Source of the DNA: Streptomyces parvus
Lineage (GTDB): Bacteria > Actinomycetota > Actinomycetes > Streptomycetales > Streptomycetaceae
DNA: 64,000 bases
NCBI RefSeq assembly: GCF_014648875.1
Contig: NZ_BMRY01000010.1
Span: 307,077 to 371,076, forward strand
Direction: 5' to 3'
Below, one piece after another: positions 16,342 to 24,867 of the stretch. Positions within the stretch are counted from its first letter, which is position 1, and each line of letters opens with the position of its first letter. A model generated the notes under the pieces. That model ran no database searches and had not been told where the DNA came from. It saw only the letters and a program-made list of their open reading frames with translations. The position numbers and the translations under genes were made by a program.

Positions 16342-18858
16342 TCAGGCCCCGTCCCCTCCCCCGCTACGGCCGGTGTAGAAGGCAACCGTCAAGTCCTTGA
16401 CGAGTGCCTTGCGTTCGTAGTCGTCGAGCTCGACGATGCCGCGCGTGGTGAGTCGGTTGACGGTGTCGTCGACCGCGTCCACCACGGAGGTGAGCACGCT
16501 GTCGCGGTGCCGGGAGTCGATCGCGGCGATCCGCCGCCGCTGCATGGCCGCGGCCACCTCGGGGGCGTACTCGATGCCGGTCGGCTGCGCGGAGTACACC
16601 TCGACGCCGACGGGTTCGCAGTCCGCCTTCAGCATCCGGGTCAGCGCGTCGCCGACCGCCTCCGCGTCGCGCAGGGTCGGGGCGTCCTCGTGGAACGCGT
16701 CGGCGGGCAGCTGCGAGAGGACCCTGGCCATCGCGGCCTCGACCTGGGCGCTGAGGTACGCCTCGTGGTCCTCGATGCCGAGGACGGCGCGGACGGTGTC
16801 CTTGATCCGCCACACCACGAGGACGACCACGCGCAGGGCGGTGCCGTTCGCGTCGACGGCGGGCAGTGGTTCGCTGCGCCAGTGCCGCAGGCGTACGTCG
16901 ACGCGGCGGCGCAGCAGGAGGGGTGAGACCCAGACGAGGCCGGTGCGGCGGACGCTGCCCCGGTAGTCGCCGAAGAGCGTCAGCACCCAGGCGTAGCCGA
17001 CCCGGCCCCGGCCGAGGCCGCCGAGCGCGAGGAGCACGACGGTGGCGAGGAGGGCGAGGGCGGCCCAGGAACCGGCCCCGATGCCGAGGTCGGGCCGGGG
17101 GGTGAGGCCCACGGCGCTCTGCCAGCCGGCGGGCAGCACGCCGCGCCACCACAGGACGGCCAGCGCGCCCGCGGTTCCGGCCGCACCGGTGAGGAGGGCG
17201 GCGTAACCGGACAGGGCGGGTCCGGGCCGCTCGGCGAGACGGGGGTCGGCGACCGGGGCGGGCCGGGTCGAGGGCCGTACCCGCGTCTGCGGCGAACGCG
17301 GCACGGGGGGCCGCCGGGTGGCGGGCGCCCGGTCCCCGGCGGGCCGGTGGACGACGGCCCCGGGCCCGGGCAGCGCCGCAGCGCCGTCGGCCGGCTCCTG
17401 GTCGTCCCGGAAGAGGAGGTGTACGGGGATGGAGGCGGTGGTCTCGTTGGCGATGACGGAGTGGCGGCGGCCGGGGCTCACGGACGCGGTGGTGGCCGAG
17501 GCCGGTGCGGGCACGGAGAAGGTGGCCGAGGCGGCGCGGTCGCCGGGGGCCAGGTCGAGAACGAGGTCCAGCTCGGTGTCGGGCCCCGGGTCGGCCCCCT
17601 TGGCGGGGATGTCCCGGGCCTCACGCTTCGGGCTCTCGGGCTCGGCCCCGTAGGAGGGATGCGGGGTCCACTCCGCCGAGGGTTCCGTCCTCAAACGCCG
17701 GACGGGCTTGAGATGCAGGTTCCCGTCGAGGGGGGCGGGGCGGGCGGGGGCGCCCGCTTCGGCGGCGGGGCGGGGCGAGGCCGGGCCACGGCCGTCGGCG
17801 GCGGGGCGCGTGGGGGCGGGACCGTCAGCGGCCGGACGACCCGAGACAGGACCACGGCCGTCAGCGGCCGAGCGGCCCGACGCCGACGCCGGACCGCCGG
17901 CGCCGGAACGCACAGAGGCGGGAGCGGGACCGCCAGCGGCCGAACGGGCTGAGCCGGGGCCCCCGGCGGCCGGGCGGCCGGAGATGGGGGCGGGACCGTC
18001 CGCAGCCGCACCGGCGGGAGCGGGGCCACGGCCGCCAGCGGCCGGGGCGGGGCGGCCCGCGCCCAGGTCCTCCGCGGCCGAGCGGGCCGGCCCGGCGGCG
18101 GGGCGGTCCGGGGTAGGGCCGAGGTGCAGGCTCACGTTCGGGGACTCCGGCGCGGCGCTCCGGGGCGGGGCCGACGGGGACGTGACGCCCGCGGAAGGCG
18201 AGGCATGGCCGCCGCCCCCGGAAGGCGAGGCGTGATCGCCGCCCCCGGTAAACGAGGGTTGGCCGCCGCCTCCGGTAAGCGAGGGTTGGCCGCCGCCCCC
18301 GGAAGGCGAGGCGTGGCCGCCCCCCGGCACACGCGCGGGCCCGGCACTCGCCGGAGGTACCGCCTTGTCGCCGTCCGGCACCCGCGCCGGCTCGGCATCC
18401 GCCGAGGCGGCCGCCTTGTCGGCGACAGGCCCGACCACCGGCGGAGGTGTCCCGTCGCTCACCGGGCGGAACAGCGGCGGCGGGGTCCTGCCCGCGCCGG
18501 TCCTCCCCGGCGGCGGAGTGCTCCCCGTGCCGTTCTTCTCCGGCGCCACGGGCGCGCGCCCGGTCTCCGGCGGAGGTGTCCCGTCGCCCACCGGGCGGAA
18601 CAGCGGCGGCGGGGTACTACTGCCCCCGCCGGTCTTCCCCAACGGTGGCGGAGTGACACCCCCGCCACCCTTCTCCGACGGCACAGGCGCGGGCGCGGAC
18701 ACGGGCTCCGGGTCCCGCCCGGGGGGCGGGGTCTTCTCGTCCACCGGGCCGAACAGCGGCGGCGGGGTCCCCCTGCCCGGTGGGGCGAAGAGGGACGGGG
18801 GGAGCTGGTCGTCCAGGTCGTCCGGGGAGTGGGGGGTCTGGTCGTTGTCGGTGGTCAC
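16342..18858 (-). CDS. SPFH/band-7 membrane protein with long disordered N-terminus
   Basis: An 838-residue protein. The first ~580 residues are low-complexity: PPPLF(R/G)PV(G/S/D) repeats, GGGG(Q/H)(P/A)S repeats and a long Ala/Gly/Pro/Arg tract (RSAAGGPAP-type), all probably disordered. Two transmembrane helices follow (YAALLTGAAGTAGALAVLWW and SWAALALLATVVLLAL), then an SPFH/prohibitin-type domain (about 660-838) with VWRIKDTVRAVLG and the SQLPAD block. SPFH proteins scaffold membrane microdomains. GTG 18858 is chosen because GGAAAGG lies just upstream; GTG 18900 would overlap the previous stop. It lies between cell-wall and glycan genes, matching SCO2834. Confidence 0.75.
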   Translation of the reverse strand: MTTDNDQTPHSPDDLDDQLPPSLFAPPGRGTPPPLFGPVDEKTPPPGRDPEPVSAPAPVPSEKGGGGVTPPPLGKTGGGSSTPPPLFRPVGDGTPPPETGRAPVAPEKNGTGSTPPPGRTGAGRTPPPLFRPVSDGTPPPVVGPVADKAAASADAEPARVPDGDKAVPPASAGPARVPGGGHASPSGGGGQPSLTGGGGQPSFTGGGDHASPSGGGGHASPSAGVTSPSAPPRSAAPESPNVSLHLGPTPDRPAAGPARSAAEDLGAGRPAPAAGGRGPAPAGAAADGPAPISGRPAAGGPGSARSAAGGPAPASVRSGAGGPASASGRSAADGRGPVSGRPAADGPAPTRPAADGRGPASPRPAAEAGAPARPAPLDGNLHLKPVRRLRTEPSAEWTPHPSYGAEPESPKREARDIPAKGADPGPDTELDLVLDLAPGDRAASATFSVPAPASATTASVSPGRRHSVIANETTASIPVHLLFRDDQEPADGAAALPGPGAVVHRPAGDRAPATRRPPVPRSPQTRVRPSTRPAPVADPRLAERPGPALSGYAALLTGAAGTAGALAVLWWRGVLPAGWQSAVGLTPRPDLGIGAGSWAALALLATVVLLALGGLGRGRVGYAWVLTLFGDYRGSVRRTGLVWVSPLLLRRRVDVRLRHWRSEPLPAVDANGTALRVVVLVVWRIKDTVRAVLGIEDHEAYLSAQVEAAMARVLSQLPADAFHEDAPTLRDAEAVGDALTRMLKADCEPVGVEVYSAQPTGIEYAPEVAAAMQRRRIAAIDSRHRDSVLTSVVDAVDDTVNRLTTRGIVELDDYERKALVKDLTVAFYTGRSGGGDGA

Positions 18859-18896
18859 CGGTTCCCTATTCCTTTCCGTCACGTCGTGCGCGTCCG

Positions 18897-20198
18897 TCAC
18901 GCGAAGAGCCGGCGCCAGGTCTCCGGCCCCGGATAACCGTCGGCCGCACTGCCGCGCCAGCCCTGGGCCCGCTGGAACGCCTCGACGTTGCGGCGGTCGG
19001 CCTCGGTCCAGAGCGGGCTGGGGCCCGACACGTAGTGCTTGCCGTATCCCTTCTTCACCAACTGTTTGCCGAGCCGGTCGACATGGCTGTTGGACTGACC
19101 CGGCTGGAAATAGCCGCGACCGGGGAACGCGACCGCCGTATTCGGGCTGCCGCCCGCCCCGGCGGCCGGAATGTTCCGGCCGCCGCCGGAGGTCAGCAGG
19201 CGCCAGGTGTGCGGGCCGGGGAGGCCGTCGGCCTCCTTGCCCTTCCAGCCCTGGGCCTGCTGGAACGCCTGGGTCGCGCGCCGGTCCGCCGTTCCCCACA
19301 CGGGCCCGGGGCCGACCGCGTAGAACCGCTTGCCGCCCCGCTGCACCAGCATCCGGCCGAGCTGGGTGACGTACTTGTTGTTGGTGCCGGGGCCGAACTG
19401 CTTGGCCCCCGGGAAGGCGGTGGAGGAGCCGGAGCCGGGTGATCCACCCGTGACTCCTTTGTAGCGGTATGCCACGTAACGATCTGAGTTGTTCCAGTAC
19501 GCCAGGGGCGTCGACTGCTTCCGGGTCCGCGGGCGCGCCTGCTCGTAGGCGACGTAGTGGGTGCGTGCGCCGGAGGTCCAGCCGCCGAAGATCGTGACGT
19601 GCGAGCCCTTGGCCGGGTCGGCGGGGTTGTGGAAGAGGAGGATGTCGCCGGGCTGGAGGTCGGCGCGGGCGATCCGGGTGCCGTACGCGGCGAGGCTGCC
19701 GGTCCACTCGTTGGTGCCGAGGTTCCAGGCCATCGACACATAGCCGGAGCAGTCCTGGCGGTACCCGTCGGACCAGTACTTCTCCATGCTGTACGGAACC
19801 TTCGCGTTCACCCACCGCTGCGCCCGGTCGATGATGTCGGCCCGGGTCGTCTTCGGCGCCGCCGCCGATCCGGGCGACGGCGGACCCGAGGCGCCGGTGC
19901 CCCGCAGCGGCCCCTTCTCCCCCTGCGGGTTGGCGGCGGCCGGCTCCGGGTCGGCGTCCCCGTCGGCGCGCGGGGCCCAGGGGGCGCGGCCCGCCGCGGC
20001 CGCCGCGCCCGCGGCCCCGCAGGAGAGGACCACCCCGGCGGCCGTGGCCAGCACCAGGGCGCGCCGGGCGCCGTGCGCGGCGGGATGGCCGCCGCGCCGC
20101 ACCGGCAGGGCCCGCGCGGCGGAGCGCCGCCGCACCGCGCACCCCGCGCATCCGCAGTCGATGGCGGGTTCGTACTCCTCGAAGACCGGAACAGACAT
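18897..20198 (-). CDS. Cell-wall enzyme: NlpC/P60-like domain plus two peptidoglycan-binding repeats
   Basis: A 433-residue exported protein. The N-terminus is cysteine-rich (DCGCAGC, about residues 15-20), followed by a membrane/signal segment (about 45-75). A CHAP/NlpC-P60-like catalytic domain (about 120-255) has C150 in QDCSGYV and H200 in GSHVTIF. Two homologous repeats of about 75 residues follow, each with WGTADRRATQAFQQAQGWKG-like sequence, typical of PG_binding_1. It probably cleaves or anchors to peptidoglycan. ATG 20198 has GGAGGGG upstream. The stop overlaps a possible GTG start of the SPFH gene, indicating an operon. It matches SCO2835. Confidence 0.8.
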   Translation of the reverse strand: MSVPVFEEYEPAIDCGCAGCAVRRRSAARALPVRRGGHPAAHGARRALVLATAAGVVLSCGAAGAAAAAGRAPWAPRADGDADPEPAAANPQGEKGPLRGTGASGPPSPGSAAAPKTTRADIIDRAQRWVNAKVPYSMEKYWSDGYRQDCSGYVSMAWNLGTNEWTGSLAAYGTRIARADLQPGDILLFHNPADPAKGSHVTIFGGWTSGARTHYVAYEQARPRTRKQSTPLAYWNNSDRYVAYRYKGVTGGSPGSGSSTAFPGAKQFGPGTNNKYVTQLGRMLVQRGGKRFYAVGPGPVWGTADRRATQAFQQAQGWKGKEADGLPGPHTWRLLTSGGGRNIPAAGAGGSPNTAVAFPGRGYFQPGQSNSHVDRLGKQLVKKGYGKHYVSGPSPLWTEADRRNVEAFQRAQGWRGSAADGYPGPETWRRLFA

Positions 20199-20390
20199 GC
20201 GATTCCCCTCCGCACTCGTCATTCGTCAAGATCTTTGGGCGCAGCCGCAACGGACATCGGCGTCTTAACTCTCCTGACATATCGCATTTTGACGGAACAA
20301 AGGAAAAAAACGACTATCTGACGGGGCGTGGCGGCCGGTAAATGGTTCGGAGCACCCCGGCGCGTCGGGTAGAGTTCTCCAGGTCAGCAG

Positions 20391-20464
20391 GCGCCGTTAG
20401 CTCAGTTGGTTAGAGCAGCTGACTCTTAATCAGCGGGTCCGGGGTTCGAGTCCCTGACGGCGCA
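20391..20464 (+). tRNA. tRNA-Lys (anticodon CUU), copy 3
   Basis: It is identical to copies 1 and 2. A -10-like TAGAGT lies at 20370-20375, 15 nt upstream. It shares AGCAG immediately before the gene with copy 2, so the upstream flank is partly duplicated as well. Confidence 0.97.
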
Positions 20465-20471
20465 CGCACAG

Positions 20472-20506
20472 TCAAAGCCCCCTCACGTTCCGTGAGGGGG
20501 CTTTGA
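20472..20506 (+). terminator. Strong hairpin after tRNA-Lys copy 3
   Basis: A perfect 16-bp stem (TCAAAGCCCCCTCACG and its complement) closes on a 3-nt loop TTC. Confidence 0.9.
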
Positions 20507-20929
20507 TCATTCCCCGTCCGACATGCGACGACACCCAGGGGCGCGAGCGCACCTACGCACTTCGTCACACCCCCTCCACAACCTGGGACCAAATCGTGCG
20601 TATGACCGGTAAACAGTCTGTTTCACCCTTGCGATCCCGTTCGGTGTCGGACAATCTGTCTGGGGGCCCGACGGGGCACCAAGGGGGCTGCTGATCCGTA
20701 CAGTTGGCACAGCAGAGCGTGACGTTCCGGTTGTCCGTGCCGCGGGGTGGGGGTCCCGCTCGGGGGCGGACACCGAGGGGGCATCATGCAACCGGAAGGC
20801 CGCCGAACCATGTCTGTGGGAACGGTGGCCTGCCACCGTGTGCGTGCCCGGTGAAGAACGGGGACCCACCGCGCACGACGAGAGAGACCGAACAGTCACG
20901 CACCAGCATGCGTGCGGGGGGATGTACCC
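20507..20929 (+). promoter_or_regulatory. Long 5' region of cslA with a possible upstream ORF
   Basis: These 423 bp hold no gene-sized ORF that I can support on either strand. A 22-codon ORF at 20786-20854 (MQPEGRRTMSVGTV...) starts with ATG, has GAGGGGG 5 nt upstream and ends 75 bp before cslA. It could be a leader peptide or chance. Several GC-rich inverted segments suggest a structured leader, but I recognise no known riboswitch class. Confidence 0.4.
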
Positions 20930-22861
20930 ATGACGTCGACGCCGCCAGGCGACCGGCAGGAGAACGACGCTTCCCGGACGACGCAGCTCCGGATACCGGC
21001 ACAGCTGCGGGCCGGCGCGGCACGGCGGCGTGCCAAGAAGGAGCTGCCCCGCTACGACTACGAGCACTACAGCCGGCTCGCCGGACCGCTGACGCAGCCC
21101 CCCGCGGGCAAGCCGTACAAGGTCCAGTACCGCTCGCTCATATCGCAGGAGCCGCACCGCGTGCGCGCGGCGCTCCTGCTCGGCGCGGCTCCCCTCGTCT
21201 CGCTCGGTCTCTTCGCCTGGCTGATGCAGCCGAGCCACTGGACCGACCGCGACCCGAACCTCGACAACGACCTGCTGCTCGTTCTCGACGTGATCATGCT
21301 CGTCTCGATCGGTCTGATCGAGCTGTTCCGCACGATGAACGTCCTCTCCAACGCGCACGCCACCCTCGTCGCCCGCGACCCGGTCCCCGTGGTCCCGGAG
21401 AGCGGCACCAAGGTCGCCTTCCTCACCTCCTTCGTCCCCGGCAAGGAACCGCTGGAGATGGTGACGAAGACCCTGGAGGCGGCCGTCAGGATCCGCCACC
21501 GCGGTCTGATGCACGTCTGGCTGCTGGACGAGGGCGACGACCCTGCGGTCAAGGAGGTCTGCGCCCGGCTCGGTGTGCACCACTTCTCCCGCAAGGGTGT
21601 GGCCCACTGGAACCAGGCCAAGGGCCCGCACCGCGCCAAGACCAAGCACGGCAACTACAACGCCTGGCTGGACGCGCACGGCGGCGACTACGACTTCTTC
21701 GCCTCGGTGGACACCGACCACATCCCGCTGCCGAACTACCTGGAGCGGATGCTCGGCTACTTCCGCGACCCGGACGTCGGCTTCGTCATCGGCCCGCAGG
21801 TCTACGGCAACTACGACACCTTCGTCACCAAGGCCGCCGAGTCGCAGCAGTTCCTCTTCCACGCGCTCATCCAGCGCGCGGGCAACCGCTACGGCGCCCC
21901 CATGTTCGTCGGCACCAGCAACGCGGTCCGCATCTCGGCGCTGAAGCAGATCGGCGGCCTGTACGACTCGATCACCGAGGACATGGCCACCGGCTTCGAG
22001 ATCCACCGCCACCGCAACCCCGCCACGGGGAAGAAGTGGCGCTCGGTCTACACCCCGGACGTGCTGGCCGTCGGCGAGGGCCCGACCGCGTGGACGGACT
22101 TCTTCACCCAGCAGCTGCGCTGGTCGCGGGGGACGTACGAGACGATCATCGGCCAGTTCTGGAAGGGCTTCGGGACCATGCCGCCCGGCAAGCTCTTCAA
22201 CTACACGATGATGATCATCTTCTACCCGATGTCGGCGCTGAACTGGATCCTCGCCGCCCTCAGTTGCGCGCTGTTCCTCGGCATGGGCGCCTCGGGTGTC
22301 CAGATCGACCCGACGATCTGGATGATGCTGTACGGCAACGCCTCCGCGCTCCAGATCGGCCTGTACATCTGGAACCGCCGCCACAACGTCTCGCCGCACG
22401 AGCCCGAGGGCTCCGGCGGTCTGGCCGGCATGGTGATGTCCGCGCTCTCCGCGCCGATCTACGCCCGCTCCCTGATGGACGCGGTGCTGCGCCGCAAGAG
22501 CTCGTTCGTGGTGACCCCCAAGGGCGACTCGTCCAGCCCGGACACCCTCTTCGGCACCTTCCGCATCCACCTGTTCTTCATCGTCGTCTTCGGCGCCTCG
22601 ATGATCTCCTCGTTCTTCCTCGGCCACAGCCACCCCGCGATGGTCACCTGGGCCACGCTGGCGCTGCTGATCACCGCCGCGCCGATCATCGGCTGGCGGT
22701 ACACGATCCGCGCCGAGAAGAAGAAACGCCGGTCGGGCGGAGGATCGCACCGCAGCGGCGGGCCGGCCCCCGAGCCGAGGCCCCAGCCCCTGCCCGGTGC
22801 GCCGGGCAACGACCAGACCATGCAGATCGCTCAGATCGCCCTTGGGGGACGTAAGAAATGA
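20930..22861 (+). CDS. cslA: Cellulose-synthase-like glycosyltransferase CslA
   Basis: A 643-residue membrane GT2. Two N-terminal helices (about 80-140) are followed by the catalytic domain with the D,D,D,QxxRW set: DEGDD, DTDH, TEDMATGFE and QQLRWSRG. At least four helices follow in the C-terminal half. It should polymerise a beta-glucan from a UDP-sugar and extrude it at the hyphal tip. ATG 20930 is preceded by GGGGGGAT; an in-frame GTG at 20912 is less likely. The stop overlaps the glxA start (ATGA). The pair matches S. coelicolor cslA/glxA (SCO2836/2837), needed for tip glycan deposition and aerial growth. Confidence 0.95.
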   Translation: MTSTPPGDRQENDASRTTQLRIPAQLRAGAARRRAKKELPRYDYEHYSRLAGPLTQPPAGKPYKVQYRSLISQEPHRVRAALLLGAAPLVSLGLFAWLMQPSHWTDRDPNLDNDLLLVLDVIMLVSIGLIELFRTMNVLSNAHATLVARDPVPVVPESGTKVAFLTSFVPGKEPLEMVTKTLEAAVRIRHRGLMHVWLLDEGDDPAVKEVCARLGVHHFSRKGVAHWNQAKGPHRAKTKHGNYNAWLDAHGGDYDFFASVDTDHIPLPNYLERMLGYFRDPDVGFVIGPQVYGNYDTFVTKAAESQQFLFHALIQRAGNRYGAPMFVGTSNAVRISALKQIGGLYDSITEDMATGFEIHRHRNPATGKKWRSVYTPDVLAVGEGPTAWTDFFTQQLRWSRGTYETIIGQFWKGFGTMPPGKLFNYTMMIIFYPMSALNWILAALSCALFLGMGASGVQIDPTIWMMLYGNASALQIGLYIWNRRHNVSPHEPEGSGGLAGMVMSALSAPIYARSLMDAVLRRKSSFVVTPKGDSSSPDTLFGTFRIHLFFIVVFGASMISSFFLGHSHPAMVTWATLALLITAAPIIGWRYTIRAEKKKRRSGGGSHRSGGPAPEPRPQPLPGAPGNDQTMQIAQIALGGRKK

Positions 22862-24795
22862 AGTACCGTCCGAGCCGCCGTACCCGCCGCCTGGCGATCA
22901 GTACGGCGGTGGTTCTCGCGCTCGCGGGGGCGAACGGGCCGTGGCTGTACCGCTTCAGCACCGAGCGCTACCACGAGTACAAGATCAACCAGCCGGAGTA
23001 CAAGGCGGCCAACGGCCACTGGGACTTCCTGGACGTCCCCTCCGAGCACCGGATCAACACGATCCACGCGGCGCTGCTGCACACCGGCAAGGTGCTGCTC
23101 GTCGCGGGCTCCGGCAACAACCAGAAGAACTTCGACGCGAAGAGCTTCCGCTCGGTGCTGTGGGACCCGAAGACGAACGTCTTCAAGGACATCCCCACCC
23201 CCAAGGACATGTTCTGCGCCGGGCACACGCAGCTGCCCGACGGCAAGCTCCTCATAGCCGGCGGCACCAAGCGGTACGAGAAGCTCCAGGGCGATGTCAC
23301 CAAGGCCGGCGGCCTGATGATCGTCCACAACGAGGACCCGGACAAGCCGATCACCCTGCCCGCGGGCACCCGGTTCACGGGGAAGAAGAACGGCAAGACG
23401 TTCATCTCCAAGGACCCGATCCTGGTCGAGAAGGCCACCAAGGTCTTCGACAAGGAGACCGGCGCGTTCCTGCGCAACGACCCCGGGCTCGGCCGGATCT
23501 ACGTCGAGGCGCAGAAGACCGGCAAGAAGTACGAGACCGGGACCGAGGACAACTACCGGGTGGCGGGCCTCTCCGGCTCGGACACCCGCAACGTCTACGG
23601 CATCGCGCAGAAGCTGGCCCTGGACAAGAAGGACTTCCAGGGCATCAAGGAGGCCTTCGAGTTCGACCCGGTCGCGGAGAAGTACATACCCGTCGACCCG
23701 ATGAACGAGGCCCGCTGGTACCCGACCCTGACGACGCTGGAGGACGGCAAGGTCCTCGCCCTGTCGGGTCTGGACGAGATCGGGCAGATCGTCCCCGGCA
23801 AGGACGAGATCTACGACCCGAAGACCAAGGAGTGGGAGTACACCGGCATCGAGCGGCGCTTCCCCACCTACCCGGCGGTCTTCCTGCTGAACGACGGCAA
23901 GCTGTTCTACTCCGGCTCCAACGCCGGATACGGTCCGGCGGACGTGGGCCGCGACCCTGGTGTCTGGGACCTCGCGACGAACAAGTTCAAGAAGATCCCC
24001 GGGCTCAGCGACCCGGACCAGATGGAGACCTCGGCCACGGTGCGGCTGCCCCCGGCCCAGGACGAGAAGTTCATGGTGATCGGCGGCGGGGGCGTCGGCG
24101 AGTCGGAGAAGTCCAGCGAGAAGTCCCGGCTGGTCGACCTCCAGCAGAAGAACCCGGAGTTCACCGACGGCGCGTCCCTCTCCGAGGGCACCCGCTACCC
24201 CAGCGCCTCCCTGCTGCCCGACGACTCGCTGCTGGTCACCGGCGGCTCCAACGACTACCGGGGGCGCAGCGGCTCGGACGTGCTCCAGGCCCGCCTGTAC
24301 GACGCGAAGACCGACACGTACAAGAGGGTCGCGGACCCGGCGGTCGGTCGGAACTACCACTCGGGTTCGGTGCTGCTTCCGGACGGCCGGGTCATGATCT
24401 TCGGTTCGGACTCGCTCTTCTCCGACAAGGCCAACACCCGGCCCGGCGTCTTCGAGCAGCGCATCGAGATCTACACCCCGCCCTACCTCTACCGGGACTC
24501 CCGGCCGGAGCTGACGGCCGGGCCGAAGAAGATCGAGCGCGGCTCCACGGGGCTGTTCACCACCCAGCACGCCTCGAAGATCACCTCGGCGAAGCTGATG
24601 CGGCCCTCGGCGGTCACCCATGTCACCGACACCGACCAGCGCACGATCGCGCTGGAGATGGAGAAGTCGGAGGACGGGGTCACCGTCACCGTGCCGGACA
24701 ACCCGGCGCTGGTACCGGCCGGCTGGTACATGCTGTTCGTCACCGACGACGAGGGCACCCCGTCCGAGGGCATGTGGGTGGAGGTGCCCGAGTAG
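22858..24795 (+). CDS. glxA: Radical copper oxidase GlxA (galactose-oxidase-like)
   Basis: A 645-residue protein, membrane-anchored by one N-terminal helix (about 11-31), with the beta-propeller outside the cell. Cofactor residues align with galactose oxidase: C120 (DMFCAGH) and Y288 (ARWYPT) for the Cys-Tyr crosslink, W287 beside it as is characteristic of GlxA, Y500-H501 (RNYHSG) and H588 (THVTDTDQR) as copper ligands. A C-terminal Ig-like domain follows. It oxidises glycan made by CslA in current models of tip glycan maturation. Translation is coupled to cslA through a 4-nt overlap. Confidence 0.95.
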   Translation: MKYRPSRRTRRLAISTAVVLALAGANGPWLYRFSTERYHEYKINQPEYKAANGHWDFLDVPSEHRINTIHAALLHTGKVLLVAGSGNNQKNFDAKSFRSVLWDPKTNVFKDIPTPKDMFCAGHTQLPDGKLLIAGGTKRYEKLQGDVTKAGGLMIVHNEDPDKPITLPAGTRFTGKKNGKTFISKDPILVEKATKVFDKETGAFLRNDPGLGRIYVEAQKTGKKYETGTEDNYRVAGLSGSDTRNVYGIAQKLALDKKDFQGIKEAFEFDPVAEKYIPVDPMNEARWYPTLTTLEDGKVLALSGLDEIGQIVPGKDEIYDPKTKEWEYTGIERRFPTYPAVFLLNDGKLFYSGSNAGYGPADVGRDPGVWDLATNKFKKIPGLSDPDQMETSATVRLPPAQDEKFMVIGGGGVGESEKSSEKSRLVDLQQKNPEFTDGASLSEGTRYPSASLLPDDSLLVTGGSNDYRGRSGSDVLQARLYDAKTDTYKRVADPAVGRNYHSGSVLLPDGRVMIFGSDSLFSDKANTRPGVFEQRIEIYTPPYLYRDSRPELTAGPKKIERGSTGLFTTQHASKITSAKLMRPSAVTHVTDTDQRTIALEMEKSEDGVTVTVPDNPALVPAGWYMLFVTDDEGTPSEGMWVEVPE

Positions 24796-24810
24796 GGCGT
24801 ACGCGCACGG

Positions 24811-24855
24811 CGAAGGCCGCGCACCGGAGTTCGGGTCTCCGGTGCGCGGCCTTCG
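24811..24855. terminator. Bidirectional terminator between glxA and cslZ
   Basis: A perfect 18-bp stem (CGAAGGCCGCGCACCGGA and complement) with a 9-nt loop lies between two convergent stop codons, so it can serve both genes. Confidence 0.9.
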
Positions 24856-24867
24856 GCCGTCTCTCCG

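Noticed and set aside
17700..18700. Long plus-strand Ala/Gly/Pro-rich open frames
   Set aside because: They are antisense to the repetitive region of the SPFH gene and merely mirror its repeats.
16342..20280. A single 1312-codon open frame covering the SPFH gene and the gene upstream
   Set aside because: The upstream half is the out-of-frame shadow of the NlpC/P60-like gene; the two genes are in different frames with their own start sites.
20600..20930. Riboswitch (for example a c-di-AMP type) in the cslA leader
   Set aside because: Hairpin potential is present but conserved riboswitch core sequences were not recognisable.
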